Positions 44,397 through 54,227 are shown, numbered from the stretch's first letter. The stretch: 64,000 bases of DNA from Palsa-1400 sp036501625 (GCA_036501625.1 DASXZY010000029.1:53413-117412); one strand, 5' to 3'. The notes: generated by a model not told the origin, from the letters alone. Translations and numbers: made by a program.

Positions 44397-46426
44397 ACTT
44401 TCTCTCGCCATGGTTTTTGCTCGGCGCGGCGGCGGTGGCCGGGCCGATTGTCTTTCATCTCATCCGCCGCGCGGCCCGGGAACGGGTCACGTTCAGTTCG
44501 CTCATGTTCCTGCGCCCGACCCCGCCCCGGGCCGTGCGCCGCAGCAAGCTGGAGCATATTGTGCTGCTGCTTTTGCGATGCATTTGCCTCCTGCTGCTGG
44601 CGGCCGGCTTCGCCCGGCCTTTTTTTGCGCGCGACCTTTTGCCGCCCGCGCAGGCCCAGGAGCGCCGCATCATTCTCCTGGTCGATGCCAGCGCGAGCAT
44701 GCGCCGCGAGGGTCTTTGGCAAGCGGCCGCGGCCAAGGCGCAGGATTATTTGGACAAGGCGGCTGCCTCCGATCAAATCGCGGTCATGGCGTTCGATTTG
44801 CAGCCGCGCGTGCTGGTGAGCTTTGCGGATTGGAATGCATGGCCCGAAAGCCAGCGCGCAGGGCTGGCCCGCCAGCGCCTCGCCACCGCATCGCCGGGCT
44901 GGATGGGCACCCACCTGGGCGCGGCGCTGACAGGCGCGGCCGAGCAATTCCGCGAAAATTCCATCACCCGCCGCGAGATTGTCTTGATCACGGATTTGCA
45001 GGAGGGGGCCAAAATGGACGGCTTGCAAGGATACTCATGGCCAGCGGGGACGCTCGTCAAAGTCGAGCGGGTCGAAGCCAAACCACAATCCGATGCGGGA
45101 TTGGAAATCCTCGAACCCGCCGCTGTGGCCGCGGGCATGGAGGACGCCATCCACGTCCGCGTGGCCAACGCGGGCGATTCGCGGAAGGAAAAATTCCGCC
45201 TGGGTTGGGATGGCGCGAAGGACAGCATGGAGGTTTATTTGACACCTGGCCAAACCCGCACCTTCACCGCGCCCAAGCCGCCGGCGGGTTTGAAATCCGG
45301 CGCGCTGAAATTGGCGGGCGGCGATCTTTCCTATGGCGGCGTTTCCTATTACGCCGCGCCGGAAATTCAGCGCGTGGCGATTTGCTGCGAGGGCCTGGGG
45401 CTGCCGATTGACCCGTCTGGGATGCTCTATTATTTGCAGCGCGTTTTCCCCGGCACGCCGCGGCGGCAGATCGCGTTCACGCCGCGCCTGGATCCGTCCG
45501 CCAACTTTGCCGTCATCGCCAGCAACCTGCCGCCGGATGAAATCGCTTCGTGGCACACTTGGCTGGAGAATGGAAAGACGGCATTGCTGGTATTGACAGG
45601 CGCGGATTCAGGGCCAACGCTGGCCGGATTGCTCGGCTGGCCGGACGCCCAAGTGACCGAGGCTGGCGGCGATTTCGGCCTGCTGGGGTCAATTGATTTT
45701 CAGCATCCCATCTTTGCGCCGTTCGACGATCCGCGTTTCAGCGATTTCAGCCAGATTCATTTTTGGAAGCGCCGGCGGTGGGAGATTCCGGCCTCCGCCC
45801 AGGCGCGCGTGCTGGCCCGGTTCGATGACGGCTCGCCCGCGCTGGCCCAAGCGCCGGTGAAAAAGGGAAATCTTCTCGTGCTGGCTTCCGGATGGTCCCC
45901 AGCCGACAGCCAGCTCGCCGTGTCAAGCAAGTTTCCGCCGCTGATGGAGACGATGCTGGATTGGAGCGGCGCGGGCGCGCCGGCACGGTTTCAATTTCGC
46001 ACGGGCGACGCGATTCCTTCACCGGTGTTGACAGGAGAACCGGTGCATTGGCAAAGGCCGGACGGGCGGCGAAGTACGCTGGCCGCGGGCGCGGCGTTTA
46101 CAGAGACCGATGCGCCTGGCGTTTACAAGGCGGATTTCCTGGGCCAGCAGCGGCTCTTCGCCGTAAACGTCCCGTTGGAAGAAAGCCGCACCGCTCCCAT
46201 TTCGCCCGATGAACTTGCACGCCTGGGCGTCCCGTTGAAATGGGATTCCGAACAGGCCGCCGCCAGCGCGCGGATTCAGCAGCGGCGCCTTCAGGACACG
46301 GAGTTGGAAAACCGCCAAAAGCTGTGGCGGTGGTTGATCGCGGCGGCATTGGCGATTACGTTTGTGGATATTGTGCTGGGCGGGTGGCTGGCCCGGCGCC
46401 CGGCGGCGGCGGACGCGAAAACATAA
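44393..46426 (+). CDS. BatA-like VWA membrane protein
   Basis: A 677-residue inner membrane protein. It begins with the BatA/aerotolerance N-terminal motif M-N-F-L-S-P-W-F-L-L-G-A-A-A-V-A-G-P-I-V and two transmembrane helices around residues 5-80, followed by a VWA domain with the MIDAS D-A-S-A-S (near 100). A large periplasmic or cytoplasmic beta-rich region and a C-terminal helix (about 645-667) complete it. In Bacteroides, Bat proteins contribute to oxygen tolerance; here the function is unknown. The stop codon shares a base with the next ATG (TAATG). Confidence 0.88.
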   Translation: MNFLSPWFLLGAAAVAGPIVFHLIRRAARERVTFSSLMFLRPTPPRAVRRSKLEHIVLLLLRCICLLLLAAGFARPFFARDLLPPAQAQERRIILLVDASASMRREGLWQAAAAKAQDYLDKAAASDQIAVMAFDLQPRVLVSFADWNAWPESQRAGLARQRLATASPGWMGTHLGAALTGAAEQFRENSITRREIVLITDLQEGAKMDGLQGYSWPAGTLVKVERVEAKPQSDAGLEILEPAAVAAGMEDAIHVRVANAGDSRKEKFRLGWDGAKDSMEVYLTPGQTRTFTAPKPPAGLKSGALKLAGGDLSYGGVSYYAAPEIQRVAICCEGLGLPIDPSGMLYYLQRVFPGTPRRQIAFTPRLDPSANFAVIASNLPPDEIASWHTWLENGKTALLVLTGADSGPTLAGLLGWPDAQVTEAGGDFGLLGSIDFQHPIFAPFDDPRFSDFSQIHFWKRRRWEIPASAQARVLARFDDGSPALAQAPVKKGNLLVLASGWSPADSQLAVSSKFPPLMETMLDWSGAGAPARFQFRTGDAIPSPVLTGEPVHWQRPDGRRSTLAAGAAFTETDAPGVYKADFLGQQRLFAVNVPLEESRTAPISPDELARLGVPLKWDSEQAAASARIQQRRLQDTELENRQKLWRWLIAAALAITFVDIVLGGWLARRPAAADAKT

Positions 46427-48027
46427 TGGAACCACGCCTTCAAATCGAATTGGCCGCCGCGGAGCTGGCGCTGCGCCGGACGCGGCTCTGGCGCGAACTG
46501 GCCCTGGGCTGGCTGGGCGCGGGCGTTTTTGCGATCTTGTGCCTCGCGGTGCAAGGCGCCTCCGGCTGGACCTCGCCGGCGCTCTGGATCGTGCCGCTGC
46601 TGGGCGGACTGGCGGCGACGGCGGTCGTTTTGCGCAGGCACAGCCAGCGTCAAGTCGATTTTTTAAAAGTAGTCGCCGCCATCGAAGCCGAGCATCCCGA
46701 ATTGCGCCATCTTCTCTCGGCGGCGGCGGAACAGCAGCCGGGCGAAAACGGATTCGGCTTCCTGCAATTGCGCGTGGTGGACGAAGTGCTGGCCCATCCG
46801 CGCCGGGCCGCATGGAATGAGCGCCTGCGACAAAGGCTCGCTTCCGCCAAAATCTGGGGCCTTTGCGCGCTGGCGGCCACGCTCGTCGCGCTGCTGGTGG
46901 TCGCTTACGGTTCAAGCCGCGAGCATCCGGTTCTTGCGTCCATTCTGGGCGGTGTGCAAGTCACTCCCGGCGACGTGCAAGTGGAGCGCGGATCGAGCCT
47001 GGTCATTTCCGCGCGCTTTGGCGGCGATCCGCCCGCCGAAGCCGCGTTAGTGATTGTGGCCGCTGCGGGGAAATCGCGCCGCCTGCCGCTGGAACGGCAT
47101 TTGGCGGACCCGATTTTCGGCGCCAGTTTGAGCGAGGTCAACGAGGATGCTCATTATCATGTCGAATATGCCGGCAGCCAGACGGCGGATTATAAAATCA
47201 CCGTGTTCGATTACCCGTCGCTGGTGAGAGCGGACGCGGCGCTGGCGTATCCCGCCTATACGGGCCTGGCCAACAAAACGATTCCCGACACGCGCCGCAT
47301 CAGCGCGATCGAAGGCACGCGGCTGACCTACAATTTGCAATTGAACAAGGCGGTCAAATCAGCGCGATTTGTCAGCCCGGAACAGACGCTGGACCTTGAA
47401 TTGCGAAGCAACGCGGTGGCCGTGCTGCCGGCGTATCCGCTGACCAACAGCGCCCGGTTCGTCCTCGCGCTGGAAGACGCCGAGGGGCGCACGAATAAAT
47501 TTCCGGCCGATTTTGTTCTGCAAGTCCTAACCAATCGCGCGCCGATCGTGAAGCTGGATTTTCCGCGCGGCGACCAGCGGGTTTCGCGCCTGGAAGAAAT
47601 TCAATTGCAGGCGGAAGCCGCCGGAGATTTTGGCCTGGAGAAATACGGCATCGGCTTCGGCGTCGCGGGCGAAAATCCGCAACTGGTGGAATTGGGCGGA
47701 CGGACTCCCGGCAAGGACAAACGCACGTTTGATTATCTTCTGGCCCTGGAAAAGCTGGGTGTGCAGGAGGACCAGGTCATTGGTTATTTCGCGTGGGCCG
47801 AAGATCATGGCCCGGACGGCAAGCCGCGTCGGACATTCAGCGACATTTTTTTTGCCGAAGTGCGTCCGTTTGAGGAAATTTTCCGGCCCGATCAATCGGG
47901 CGAAGGCGGCAGCCAGGGGGGCCAGCAGGGCGGCCAAGGGCAGCAAAACCAACAGACCAAGCTGGCGGATTTGCAAAAGGAAATTGTCATTGCCACTTGG
48001 AAACTTCAACAGAACATCATTCAATGA
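46426..48027 (+). CDS. DUF4175-like membrane protein, N-terminal half
   Basis: A 533-residue protein with transmembrane helices near residues 26-48, 52-68 and 140-160 and a beta-rich region with repeated Y-x-I/V-x-V-x-D-Y-P-like strands (K-I-T-V-F-D-Y-P-S-L-V). Its arrangement matches the N-terminal half of DUF4175-type proteins that occur in MoxR-VWA clusters. The tail is Q/G-rich. The ATG at 46426 overlaps the preceding stop; the frame opens earlier at 46240 but inside the previous gene. It ends in ATGA with the next gene. Confidence 0.7.
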   Translation: MEPRLQIELAAAELALRRTRLWRELALGWLGAGVFAILCLAVQGASGWTSPALWIVPLLGGLAATAVVLRRHSQRQVDFLKVVAAIEAEHPELRHLLSAAAEQQPGENGFGFLQLRVVDEVLAHPRRAAWNERLRQRLASAKIWGLCALAATLVALLVVAYGSSREHPVLASILGGVQVTPGDVQVERGSSLVISARFGGDPPAEAALVIVAAAGKSRRLPLERHLADPIFGASLSEVNEDAHYHVEYAGSQTADYKITVFDYPSLVRADAALAYPAYTGLANKTIPDTRRISAIEGTRLTYNLQLNKAVKSARFVSPEQTLDLELRSNAVAVLPAYPLTNSARFVLALEDAEGRTNKFPADFVLQVLTNRAPIVKLDFPRGDQRVSRLEEIQLQAEAAGDFGLEKYGIGFGVAGENPQLVELGGRTPGKDKRTFDYLLALEKLGVQEDQVIGYFAWAEDHGPDGKPRRTFSDIFFAEVRPFEEIFRPDQSGEGGSQGGQQGGQGQQNQQTKLADLQKEIVIATWKLQQNIIQ

Positions 48028-50204
48028 AAACCCGGCCCATTATTTTTTTGCTGGCCGCGCTGTTATGCGCGCGCCCGGGCATGGCGCAGCGGCAGCCTGC
48101 CGCTCCCCGTGCAACCGCGTCCGGCGATTACGCCACGGACCTCGCCACGGTGGATGAGTCCCAGCAGCAGGCGCTCGGTGAAGCCAGACAAATGCTCCAA
48201 GACGCGGACAATCCGGCTGCGCGCGCCGCTCTCAAAACGGCCATCACGGCCATGGAATCGGCGGACAAGGCGCTCAAGGCTGCCAAGAAGAATAAGTCCG
48301 GCCTGGCCTCCGCCGTCACCGCGGAACAGGCCGCTTACCAGGCGCTGCTCAAATTGACGCCCCATGAGTACCGCGTGAACCGCTCCCGCCGGAACCCCAG
48401 CCAGGGCGGGGCCGGGCGGCCCAACCAGCGCCAAATGGAACAGCTCGACACGGGCAATAATGAGGATCGTTACGAAACGGAGCGCCAAGCTTCTTCGCAA
48501 CCGAATGAACAGCAGCGCCAGCAATTGGAGGCGGCCGACAAATTGAAACAAATGTCCCAGCGCCAGCAGGATTTGAACGGCCGCCTGCGCGAATTGCAAA
48601 CGGCCCTCCAGCAAGCGCGCACCGAACAGGAGAAAGAGGAAATCAACCGCGAACTCAAACACTTGGCGGACGAGGAGCGCCAGATGCTTTCGGACATTGA
48701 TGATTTGCGCCAAAAGCTTGACCAGGCCCCCAGTTCCAGTTCGCTTTCGCAGACCTCGCGCGACCTTGACCAGACGCGCACGGACACGGAGAAGGCGGCG
48801 CGGGAGCTGGCCAATCAATCCGTTTCGCAGGCGCTGGCGGCCGGCACGCGCGCGCAGCAGAGCCTGCAAAACTCGCGCGAAAACCTGAGAAACCGCACGT
48901 CCAGCCAGTTCTCGAATCAAATGCGCCAATTGCAAAGCCAGGCGCGCGACCTGGCCAAAAAAGAGGATGACATCGGGCGCAGCCTGGAATCGATGGACAA
49001 CTCCGATCACAAGACGCTGGATGATTCGCGGCAGCGCCAGCAATTGGCTCAGCAAATCTCCGCGCAGCAAGGCGCGTTGACCAATCTGCTGTCAACCGTG
49101 CAGGACGTGACGGAGAAGGCCGAGAGCGCCGAGCCGCTCCTCTCCGAACAGCTTTACGACACCTTGCGCCGCAACAGCCAGAAGCACACGGACAGCCTTC
49201 TCGAAGCCAGCAGTGAATTGCTGGACCGCGGTTTCCTGGCCAAATCGGCCGAGGCCGAACGCGCGGCCCGCACGAACATCAATGAATTGCGCGACCGGAT
49301 CGACCGCGCCGCCGAGAGCGTCCTGGGCAGCCAATCCGAAGCCCTGCGTTACGCGCAATCTGAATTGAATGACCTGGCCAAAGGCGTCGAGCGCGACGTC
49401 GCCAAAATAACGACCAATAATTCCGCGGCCGCCTCCGGGGCAGGCACAAATGATCCCCAGCGCAAAGCGCAAGCGGGGGCCGGCTCGGGCAATCAATCTT
49501 TGGAAAGCAGGCTCCGCCAGGGGCAGAATGGGCAGCGCGCCGGGGAGCCTTCGCAATCGGCCGAACAGGCGAGCCGCAATCGCCAGCAGGGCAATCGCGA
49601 GGGGCAGCAGGGCGGGCAAGCTAATAGGAACGGCCAGCAAGGAGCACGCCAAGGGGAGCAACCCAGTCGTGATGGCCAGCAAGGAGAACGCCAAGGGGAA
49701 CAAGCCAGCCGCAATGGCCAGCAAGGCGATCAACCGGGCAATCAACAAAACGGCTCTGGCAATCAACAAAACGATGCAAACAATCAAGCCGCCCGCGGCG
49801 GCGCGGGGCGCTTGAGCGAATTGGTGCGGCAAATGGGCGGCGCGCATGGCGCTTCGGGGACGGCTGGCCCCATTCTCGGCGATGACTTTGCCAATTGGGC
49901 GGACCGGATGCGCGACGTCGAGCAAGTGGTCGATTCAACTGATCTGCGCAACCGCCTGGCTGCCATCCGCGAACGCGCGGCGGCGTTCCGCGCCGATTAC
50001 AGGTTTCACGACCGCCGCCCGGCCGCCGAGGCCGTCAAGAAACAAATCCTGCAGCCGATGACGGACGTGATCGCCGAGCTTCAGGAGGACCTCGCGCGGA
50101 TGGAAAACGCGCACAGCCTGGTGCCGCTGGACCATGATCCGGTGCCGGACAATTACACCGAACTGGTGCGCAAGTACTACGAAAAGTTGGGAGGAGGTCA
50201 GTGA
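48024..50204 (+). CDS. Secreted coiled-coil protein with Gly-Gln repeats (DUF4175-like C-terminal half)
   Basis: A 726-residue protein with a signal peptide (ending P-G-M-A-Q). Most of it (about 40-480) is predicted coiled coil rich in Q, R, E and A. Residues of about 510-580 are a low-complexity segment with a 14-residue repeat of the form G-Q-Q-G-x-R-Q-G-E-Q-x-S-R-N/D. The C-terminal 110 residues are again helical and charged. DUF4175 proteins have a similar long coiled coil after their membrane part, so this gene and the one before may be a split form. GGAGG near its end serves the next gene. Confidence 0.7.
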   Translation: MKTRPIIFLLAALLCARPGMAQRQPAAPRATASGDYATDLATVDESQQQALGEARQMLQDADNPAARAALKTAITAMESADKALKAAKKNKSGLASAVTAEQAAYQALLKLTPHEYRVNRSRRNPSQGGAGRPNQRQMEQLDTGNNEDRYETERQASSQPNEQQRQQLEAADKLKQMSQRQQDLNGRLRELQTALQQARTEQEKEEINRELKHLADEERQMLSDIDDLRQKLDQAPSSSSLSQTSRDLDQTRTDTEKAARELANQSVSQALAAGTRAQQSLQNSRENLRNRTSSQFSNQMRQLQSQARDLAKKEDDIGRSLESMDNSDHKTLDDSRQRQQLAQQISAQQGALTNLLSTVQDVTEKAESAEPLLSEQLYDTLRRNSQKHTDSLLEASSELLDRGFLAKSAEAERAARTNINELRDRIDRAAESVLGSQSEALRYAQSELNDLAKGVERDVAKITTNNSAAASGAGTNDPQRKAQAGAGSGNQSLESRLRQGQNGQRAGEPSQSAEQASRNRQQGNREGQQGGQANRNGQQGARQGEQPSRDGQQGERQGEQASRNGQQGDQPGNQQNGSGNQQNDANNQAARGGAGRLSELVRQMGGAHGASGTAGPILGDDFANWADRMRDVEQVVDSTDLRNRLAAIRERAAAFRADYRFHDRRPAAEAVKKQILQPMTDVIAELQEDLARMENAHSLVPLDHDPVPDNYTELVRKYYEKLGGGQ

Positions 50205-52558
50205 TTGTTTTTTCCGCCCGCGGGTGGATTTTTCCCATTCTGGCCCTGTTGATTGTCCTGGCGGCCGCCCTGGCCTGGGCCGGGCATCGCGGCGCCGTCG
50301 AACGCCGGATTCGCATTGCCTGCGGCCTGCTCAAGCTGGCTGGCATCCTCACGCTCGCCCTTTGCTTGCTGGAGCCAACGCGCGTCGGCCAGCGCGCGCG
50401 GCCCGGCGCGAACATTTTCGCGCTCATGGCCGACCAAAGCCAAAGTTTGCGGGTTAAAGATGCCGGGCAGGCGGAGTCGCGCGGCGCTCTGCTTCGCCGG
50501 CAATTGACGAACGACCCGGACGGGTGGCAATCCGCCCTGGAGCAATCGTTTCAGGTGCGCCGGTACACTTTCGATTCCCATTTGCAGGATGTCCACGATT
50601 TCGGCGGATTGGATTTCAACGGCAATGCCACCGCGCTGGAACACACCTTGCGCACGGCCGCCCAAAGATGGCGCGGCCAGCCGGTCGCGGGCGTGCTTCT
50701 GTTCACCGATGGCAATGCCACCGACGCGTCCGCGGACCTTGGTTCGCTTGACAATTGCCCGCCCATTTATCCGGTCATCGCGGGCAGCGACACGGGTTTG
50801 AGCGACATCGCGCTGGACAAAGTGGCTGTCAGCCAGACGGCTTTTGAAGACGCGCCAGTGACAGTGCAGGCGGAAGTGAGCGCGCACGGTTTCTCCGGCT
50901 CCAGCGTGAACGCGCGGCTGGTCGAGGTGACTGGCGGGCTTTCCAACACGGTGGCGCAGGAGTCCAAATCGGCGCGGGACGGCGACAGCCGGCTGAGCTT
51001 TCGCTTTCAAATTCAGCCCGACAAACCAGGGTTGCATTTTTACCAGGTGGAAACGCGGGCGCGCGATGAGTTAAGCGCCGCCCCCGGCCAAACGCGCGAA
51101 GCGACCCTGGCCAACAACCGCCAGACGGTGGCCGTGGACCGCGGCCAGGAGCCGTTCCGGGTTCTTTATGTCGGCGGGCGGCCGAATTGGGAATTCAAAT
51201 TCCTCAATCGCGCCGTGCAGGACGACCCGCAAGTGCGAATGGTGGCGCTCATTCGCATCGCCAAGCGGGAGCCGAAATTTCAATTCATCGGCCGCGGGAG
51301 CGAGGCGGATAATCCGCTGTTCACCGGCTTCGGCCAGACCGATGACGAAACGGCCCGCTACGATCAGCCCGTTATGAATCGTTTCAATGTCACCAATGAA
51401 TTTGAATTGCGCGGGGGATTTCCCAAAACGGCCGGGGAATTGTTCCACTATGACGCCGTCATTGTGGGCGACATGGAGGCGGATTTCTTCACGCATGACC
51501 AGATGGTGCTGTTGCAGCGTTTTGTTTCCGAGCGCGGCGGCGGCTTTTTGATGATGGGCGGCGCGGAGAGTTTTCGCCAGGGCAATTACGCGGGGACGGT
51601 CATGGCTTCGATGATGCCGGTTTATCTCGACCGGCCGGCCGCCGCCAAGCTGCCGTCCCAGTGGAAGCTCAATCTCACGCGTGAAGGCTGGCTCCAGCCG
51701 TGGACACGCTTGCGCTCGACCGAGTCCGAGGAAAAAGACCGCCTGGCGGCCATGCCTTCGCTGGACGTGCTGAATACAGTCAGCGGCGTCAAGCCGGGCG
51801 CGAGCGTGCTGGCGACTGTGACCGACGAGGACAATGAAAACTTTCCGGCGCTGGCGGTGCAGCGATTTGGCCTGGGCCGCACGGCCGCGATGATGATCGG
51901 CGATTTGTGGCGCTGGGGCATGCGCAATGAAGCGGCGCAAAAGGACCTGGCCAAGTCATGGCGCCAATTGGTGCGCTGGCTCGTCTCCGATGTGCCCGAA
52001 CGCGTGGCCGTCACCGCCCAAACCGGCGCTGATGGCGACCCGGCCCTGGTGCGAATCACAGCCAAAGTGCGCGACGCGGAATACAAACCGCTTGACAACG
52101 TTAATGTGCAATTGACGATTCATAAAGTTTCGGCATCCACCAACTCGGCCGCCAGCGATCTGCAATTGGCGGCTGACGCCTCTCCCACCCAGGCGGGCGC
52201 TTATGTTCGAGATTACGTGGCTGCCGAAGGCGCATTCACCGTCGAGGCGGTGGCCGCGCAATTTGACGGGCAGATCATTGGCCGTTCCTCAGCCGGGTGG
52301 GCCTCGGACCCGGCGGCGGAGGAATTCCGCTCCCTCAAACCCAATCGCGCCTATCTGGAGGCGCTGGCCAAGCGCACCGGCGGGGAAGTATTGACAATAG
52401 ACGGCTTGCGGGATTTTGTCCGCCAGCTTCCGCGGCGGCAGGCGCCGGTCATGGAGCCCTGGAGCAAACCTTTGTGGCAGGAGCCGGTTGTTTATCTTTT
52501 CGCGCTGGCGTGCTTCGTGGCCGAGTGGGGCATCCGGCGCTGGAAGGGCCTGCCGTGA
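50201..52558 (+). CDS. Membrane protein with degenerate VWA and GATase-like domains
   Basis: A 785-residue protein with two N-terminal transmembrane helices (about 8-28 and 40-60) and one near the C-terminus (Y-L-F-A-L-A-C-F-V-A). A VWA-like fold follows with D-Q-S-Q-S in the MIDAS position and L-L-F-T-D-G-N later. Between about 310 and 470 a class I glutamine-amidotransferase-like region is seen (V-L-Y-V-G-G-R-P-N-W-E, Y-D-A-V-I-V-G-D-M, G-G-G-F-L-M-M-G-G), with no catalytic Cys at the expected elbow. The GTG start (GTGA overlap) is preceded by GGAGG. Confidence 0.78.
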   Translation: MIVFSARGWIFPILALLIVLAAALAWAGHRGAVERRIRIACGLLKLAGILTLALCLLEPTRVGQRARPGANIFALMADQSQSLRVKDAGQAESRGALLRRQLTNDPDGWQSALEQSFQVRRYTFDSHLQDVHDFGGLDFNGNATALEHTLRTAAQRWRGQPVAGVLLFTDGNATDASADLGSLDNCPPIYPVIAGSDTGLSDIALDKVAVSQTAFEDAPVTVQAEVSAHGFSGSSVNARLVEVTGGLSNTVAQESKSARDGDSRLSFRFQIQPDKPGLHFYQVETRARDELSAAPGQTREATLANNRQTVAVDRGQEPFRVLYVGGRPNWEFKFLNRAVQDDPQVRMVALIRIAKREPKFQFIGRGSEADNPLFTGFGQTDDETARYDQPVMNRFNVTNEFELRGGFPKTAGELFHYDAVIVGDMEADFFTHDQMVLLQRFVSERGGGFLMMGGAESFRQGNYAGTVMASMMPVYLDRPAAAKLPSQWKLNLTREGWLQPWTRLRSTESEEKDRLAAMPSLDVLNTVSGVKPGASVLATVTDEDNENFPALAVQRFGLGRTAAMMIGDLWRWGMRNEAAQKDLAKSWRQLVRWLVSDVPERVAVTAQTGADGDPALVRITAKVRDAEYKPLDNVNVQLTIHKVSASTNSAASDLQLAADASPTQAGAYVRDYVAAEGAFTVEAVAAQFDGQIIGRSSAGWASDPAAEEFRSLKPNRAYLEALAKRTGGEVLTIDGLRDFVRQLPRRQAPVMEPWSKPLWQEPVVYLFALACFVAEWGIRRWKGLP

Positions 52559-53517
52559 GGCTCGCGCTGGCCGCCATGCTGGGACTGTTGCTGGGCGCGC
52601 CGCCGGCGCGCGCGCAAACCAACGCGGAGCGAACGTTAGTTTTGACAATAGGCGCGCCCGGCGAATCTCTTTACGGCGAACTTTTCACGTCCTGGGCCGG
52701 CTTATGGAAAAAAGCAGCCGAACAAGGCGGCATGAACGTGCGCGTCATCGGCCAGGACGATGCGGCCGGTTCGGCGGACGACCGCGCGCGCTTGATGAGC
52801 GTCCTGGCGGAGGAGTCCGACCGGCCGGCAGGGGAACTTTGGCTGGTCTTTATCGGACATGGGACATACGACGGGAAAACGGCCAAATTCAATTTGCGCG
52901 GGCCGGACCTTGCCGCGCCGGACTTGGCGGCCGCGTTGAAACCGTGCCGGCGCCCGCTGGTCATTGTTCAATGCGCTTCCGCCAGCGGCCCGTTCCTTCC
53001 GGCCCTGTCGGCGCCGGGCCGCGTCATCATCACCTCCACGCGGAGCGGCTACGAAGTTAACTTTGCGCGCTTCGGCGGCTGCCTGGCGCGCGCCTTGGCC
53101 GATCCCGCCGCGGATTTGGACCATGACGGCCAAATCTCGCTCCTGGAAGCGTTCCTGCTTGCCTCGCATCAAGTCGATCAATTTTACCGCGAACAGGGCC
53201 GGCTCATGACCGAACACGCGTTGCTCGACGACAACGGCGACGGCCTGGGCACGCCGCCGGAATGGTTCCGCGGCGTGCGCGCGGCCAAGACGCCGGAAAA
53301 AGGAAAATCCGCCGATGGCCTCCGCGCGCACCAAATGATACTGGCCCGCGGCACCACTGAGGCCGCGCTCAGCCCCGAGTCGCGCGCCCGCCGCGACGCG
53401 TTGGAAGATCAACTGAGCGTGTTGCGGACCAGGAAATCGCAAATGGCCGAGGACGATTACTACGCGCAGCTTGAAAAGATCATGGTGGAAACCGCCCGCC
53501 TTTATCAGGGCAAATAA
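52555..53517 (+). CDS. Caspase/legumain-like (clan CD) putative cysteine peptidase
   Basis: A 320-residue exported protein (signal peptide to A-R-A-Q at about residue 21). A clan CD dyad is visible: His102 in F-I-G-H-G-T-Y-D-G and Cys140 in V-I-V-Q-C-A-S-A-S-G, the usual block-hydrophobic-H-G and block-hydrophobic-C arrangement of caspase- and C13-like folds. EF-hand-like segments follow (D-L-D-H-D-G-Q-I-S at 188-196 and D-D-N-G-D-G-L-G near 225-232). The start GTG overlaps the previous stop (GTGA), so it ends the MoxR cluster. Proteolysis is inferred from residues, not shown. Confidence 0.72.
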   Translation: MRLALAAMLGLLLGAPPARAQTNAERTLVLTIGAPGESLYGELFTSWAGLWKKAAEQGGMNVRVIGQDDAAGSADDRARLMSVLAEESDRPAGELWLVFIGHGTYDGKTAKFNLRGPDLAAPDLAAALKPCRRPLVIVQCASASGPFLPALSAPGRVIITSTRSGYEVNFARFGGCLARALADPAADLDHDGQISLLEAFLLASHQVDQFYREQGRLMTEHALLDDNGDGLGTPPEWFRGVRAAKTPEKGKSADGLRAHQMILARGTTEAALSPESRARRDALEDQLSVLRTRKSQMAEDDYYAQLEKIMVETARLYQGK

Positions 53518-53594
53518 CTTCGTATTGACTCGCTGGGCGCGGCGGGCGGCAGTTGACGTTGACGGGCATCACGTGCAAAGTTTTGAGGCCGAAC

Positions 53595-53671
53595 GCATCC
53601 GTAGCTCAATTGGATAGAGCTTCTGACTTCGGATCAGAAGGTTGGGGGTTCAAGTCCCTCCGGATGCACCA
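53595..53671 (+). tRNA. tRNA-Arg (anticodon TCG)
   Basis: A 77-nt cloverleaf ends in an encoded CCA. The acceptor stem GCATCCG (53595-53601) pairs with CGGATGC (53661-53667). The anticodon arm TCTGA-CTTCGGA-TCAGA places TCG at positions 34-36, decoding CGA. The T-arm GGGTTCAAGTCCC is standard. The gene is the left border of the accessory region: a recombinase fragment starts immediately after the CCA. Confidence 0.95.
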
Positions 53672-54169
53672 TTCATTATCAATCACTTACATTTCGATTT
53701 TACGCGCGAAGAAATCATCGTGCGCGGCGATCCGGACGAAGGCGCCAAAAACAGCGAAATCCGCCGCGTTCCCATCATCGCGGAAATGCGCGAACTCCTC
53801 GAACGGTTGCGCCAGGAGCGTCCCGATGAACCGGCAGATGCCCGCGTGATGCGGGTAACACAGTCCGAGTTGGCGATGAAAGCGGCGGAAAAAAAGGCCG
53901 GTATCGCTCATCTGACCCATCACGATTTGCGCCATTTATTCGCCACCCGCTGCATTGAGAGCGGCGTTGACATCCCGACCGTCTCCCGCTGGCTCGGCCA
54001 CAAAGACGGCGGCGCGCTTGCCATGAAAGTCTATGGCCATCTCCGCAACCAGCATTCCGCCAGCATGGCCAAGCTCGTCAATTTCGCGCCAACTGAGTCG
54101 AATATTATTCCGCTGATGGAACCAAAGGCAGACCCGCCGAAACACGGCAGGAATGCGCGTAGGGCATAG
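53672..54169 (+). pseudogene. Tyrosine recombinase, C-terminal fragment at the tRNA-Arg border
   Basis: 165 codons starting at the first base after the tRNA CCA, in frame throughout. The C-terminal catalytic box is intact: H-H-D-L-R-H-L-F-A-T (His-x-x-Arg), W-L-G-H-K-D, and the nucleophile in K-V-Y-G-H-L-R. The N-terminal DNA-binding domain and the first catalytic arginine are missing, so the fragment cannot act alone. The frame runs into the tRNA without a start codon of its own. This is typical debris of integration at a tRNA, though the fragment end at the att site is unusual. Confidence 0.8.
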
Positions 54170-54227
54170 ATCCTTTTGTATTTCAATAAACGAACCGGCG
54201 GTTGTATAATGAAACGGAAGTTTTAAG

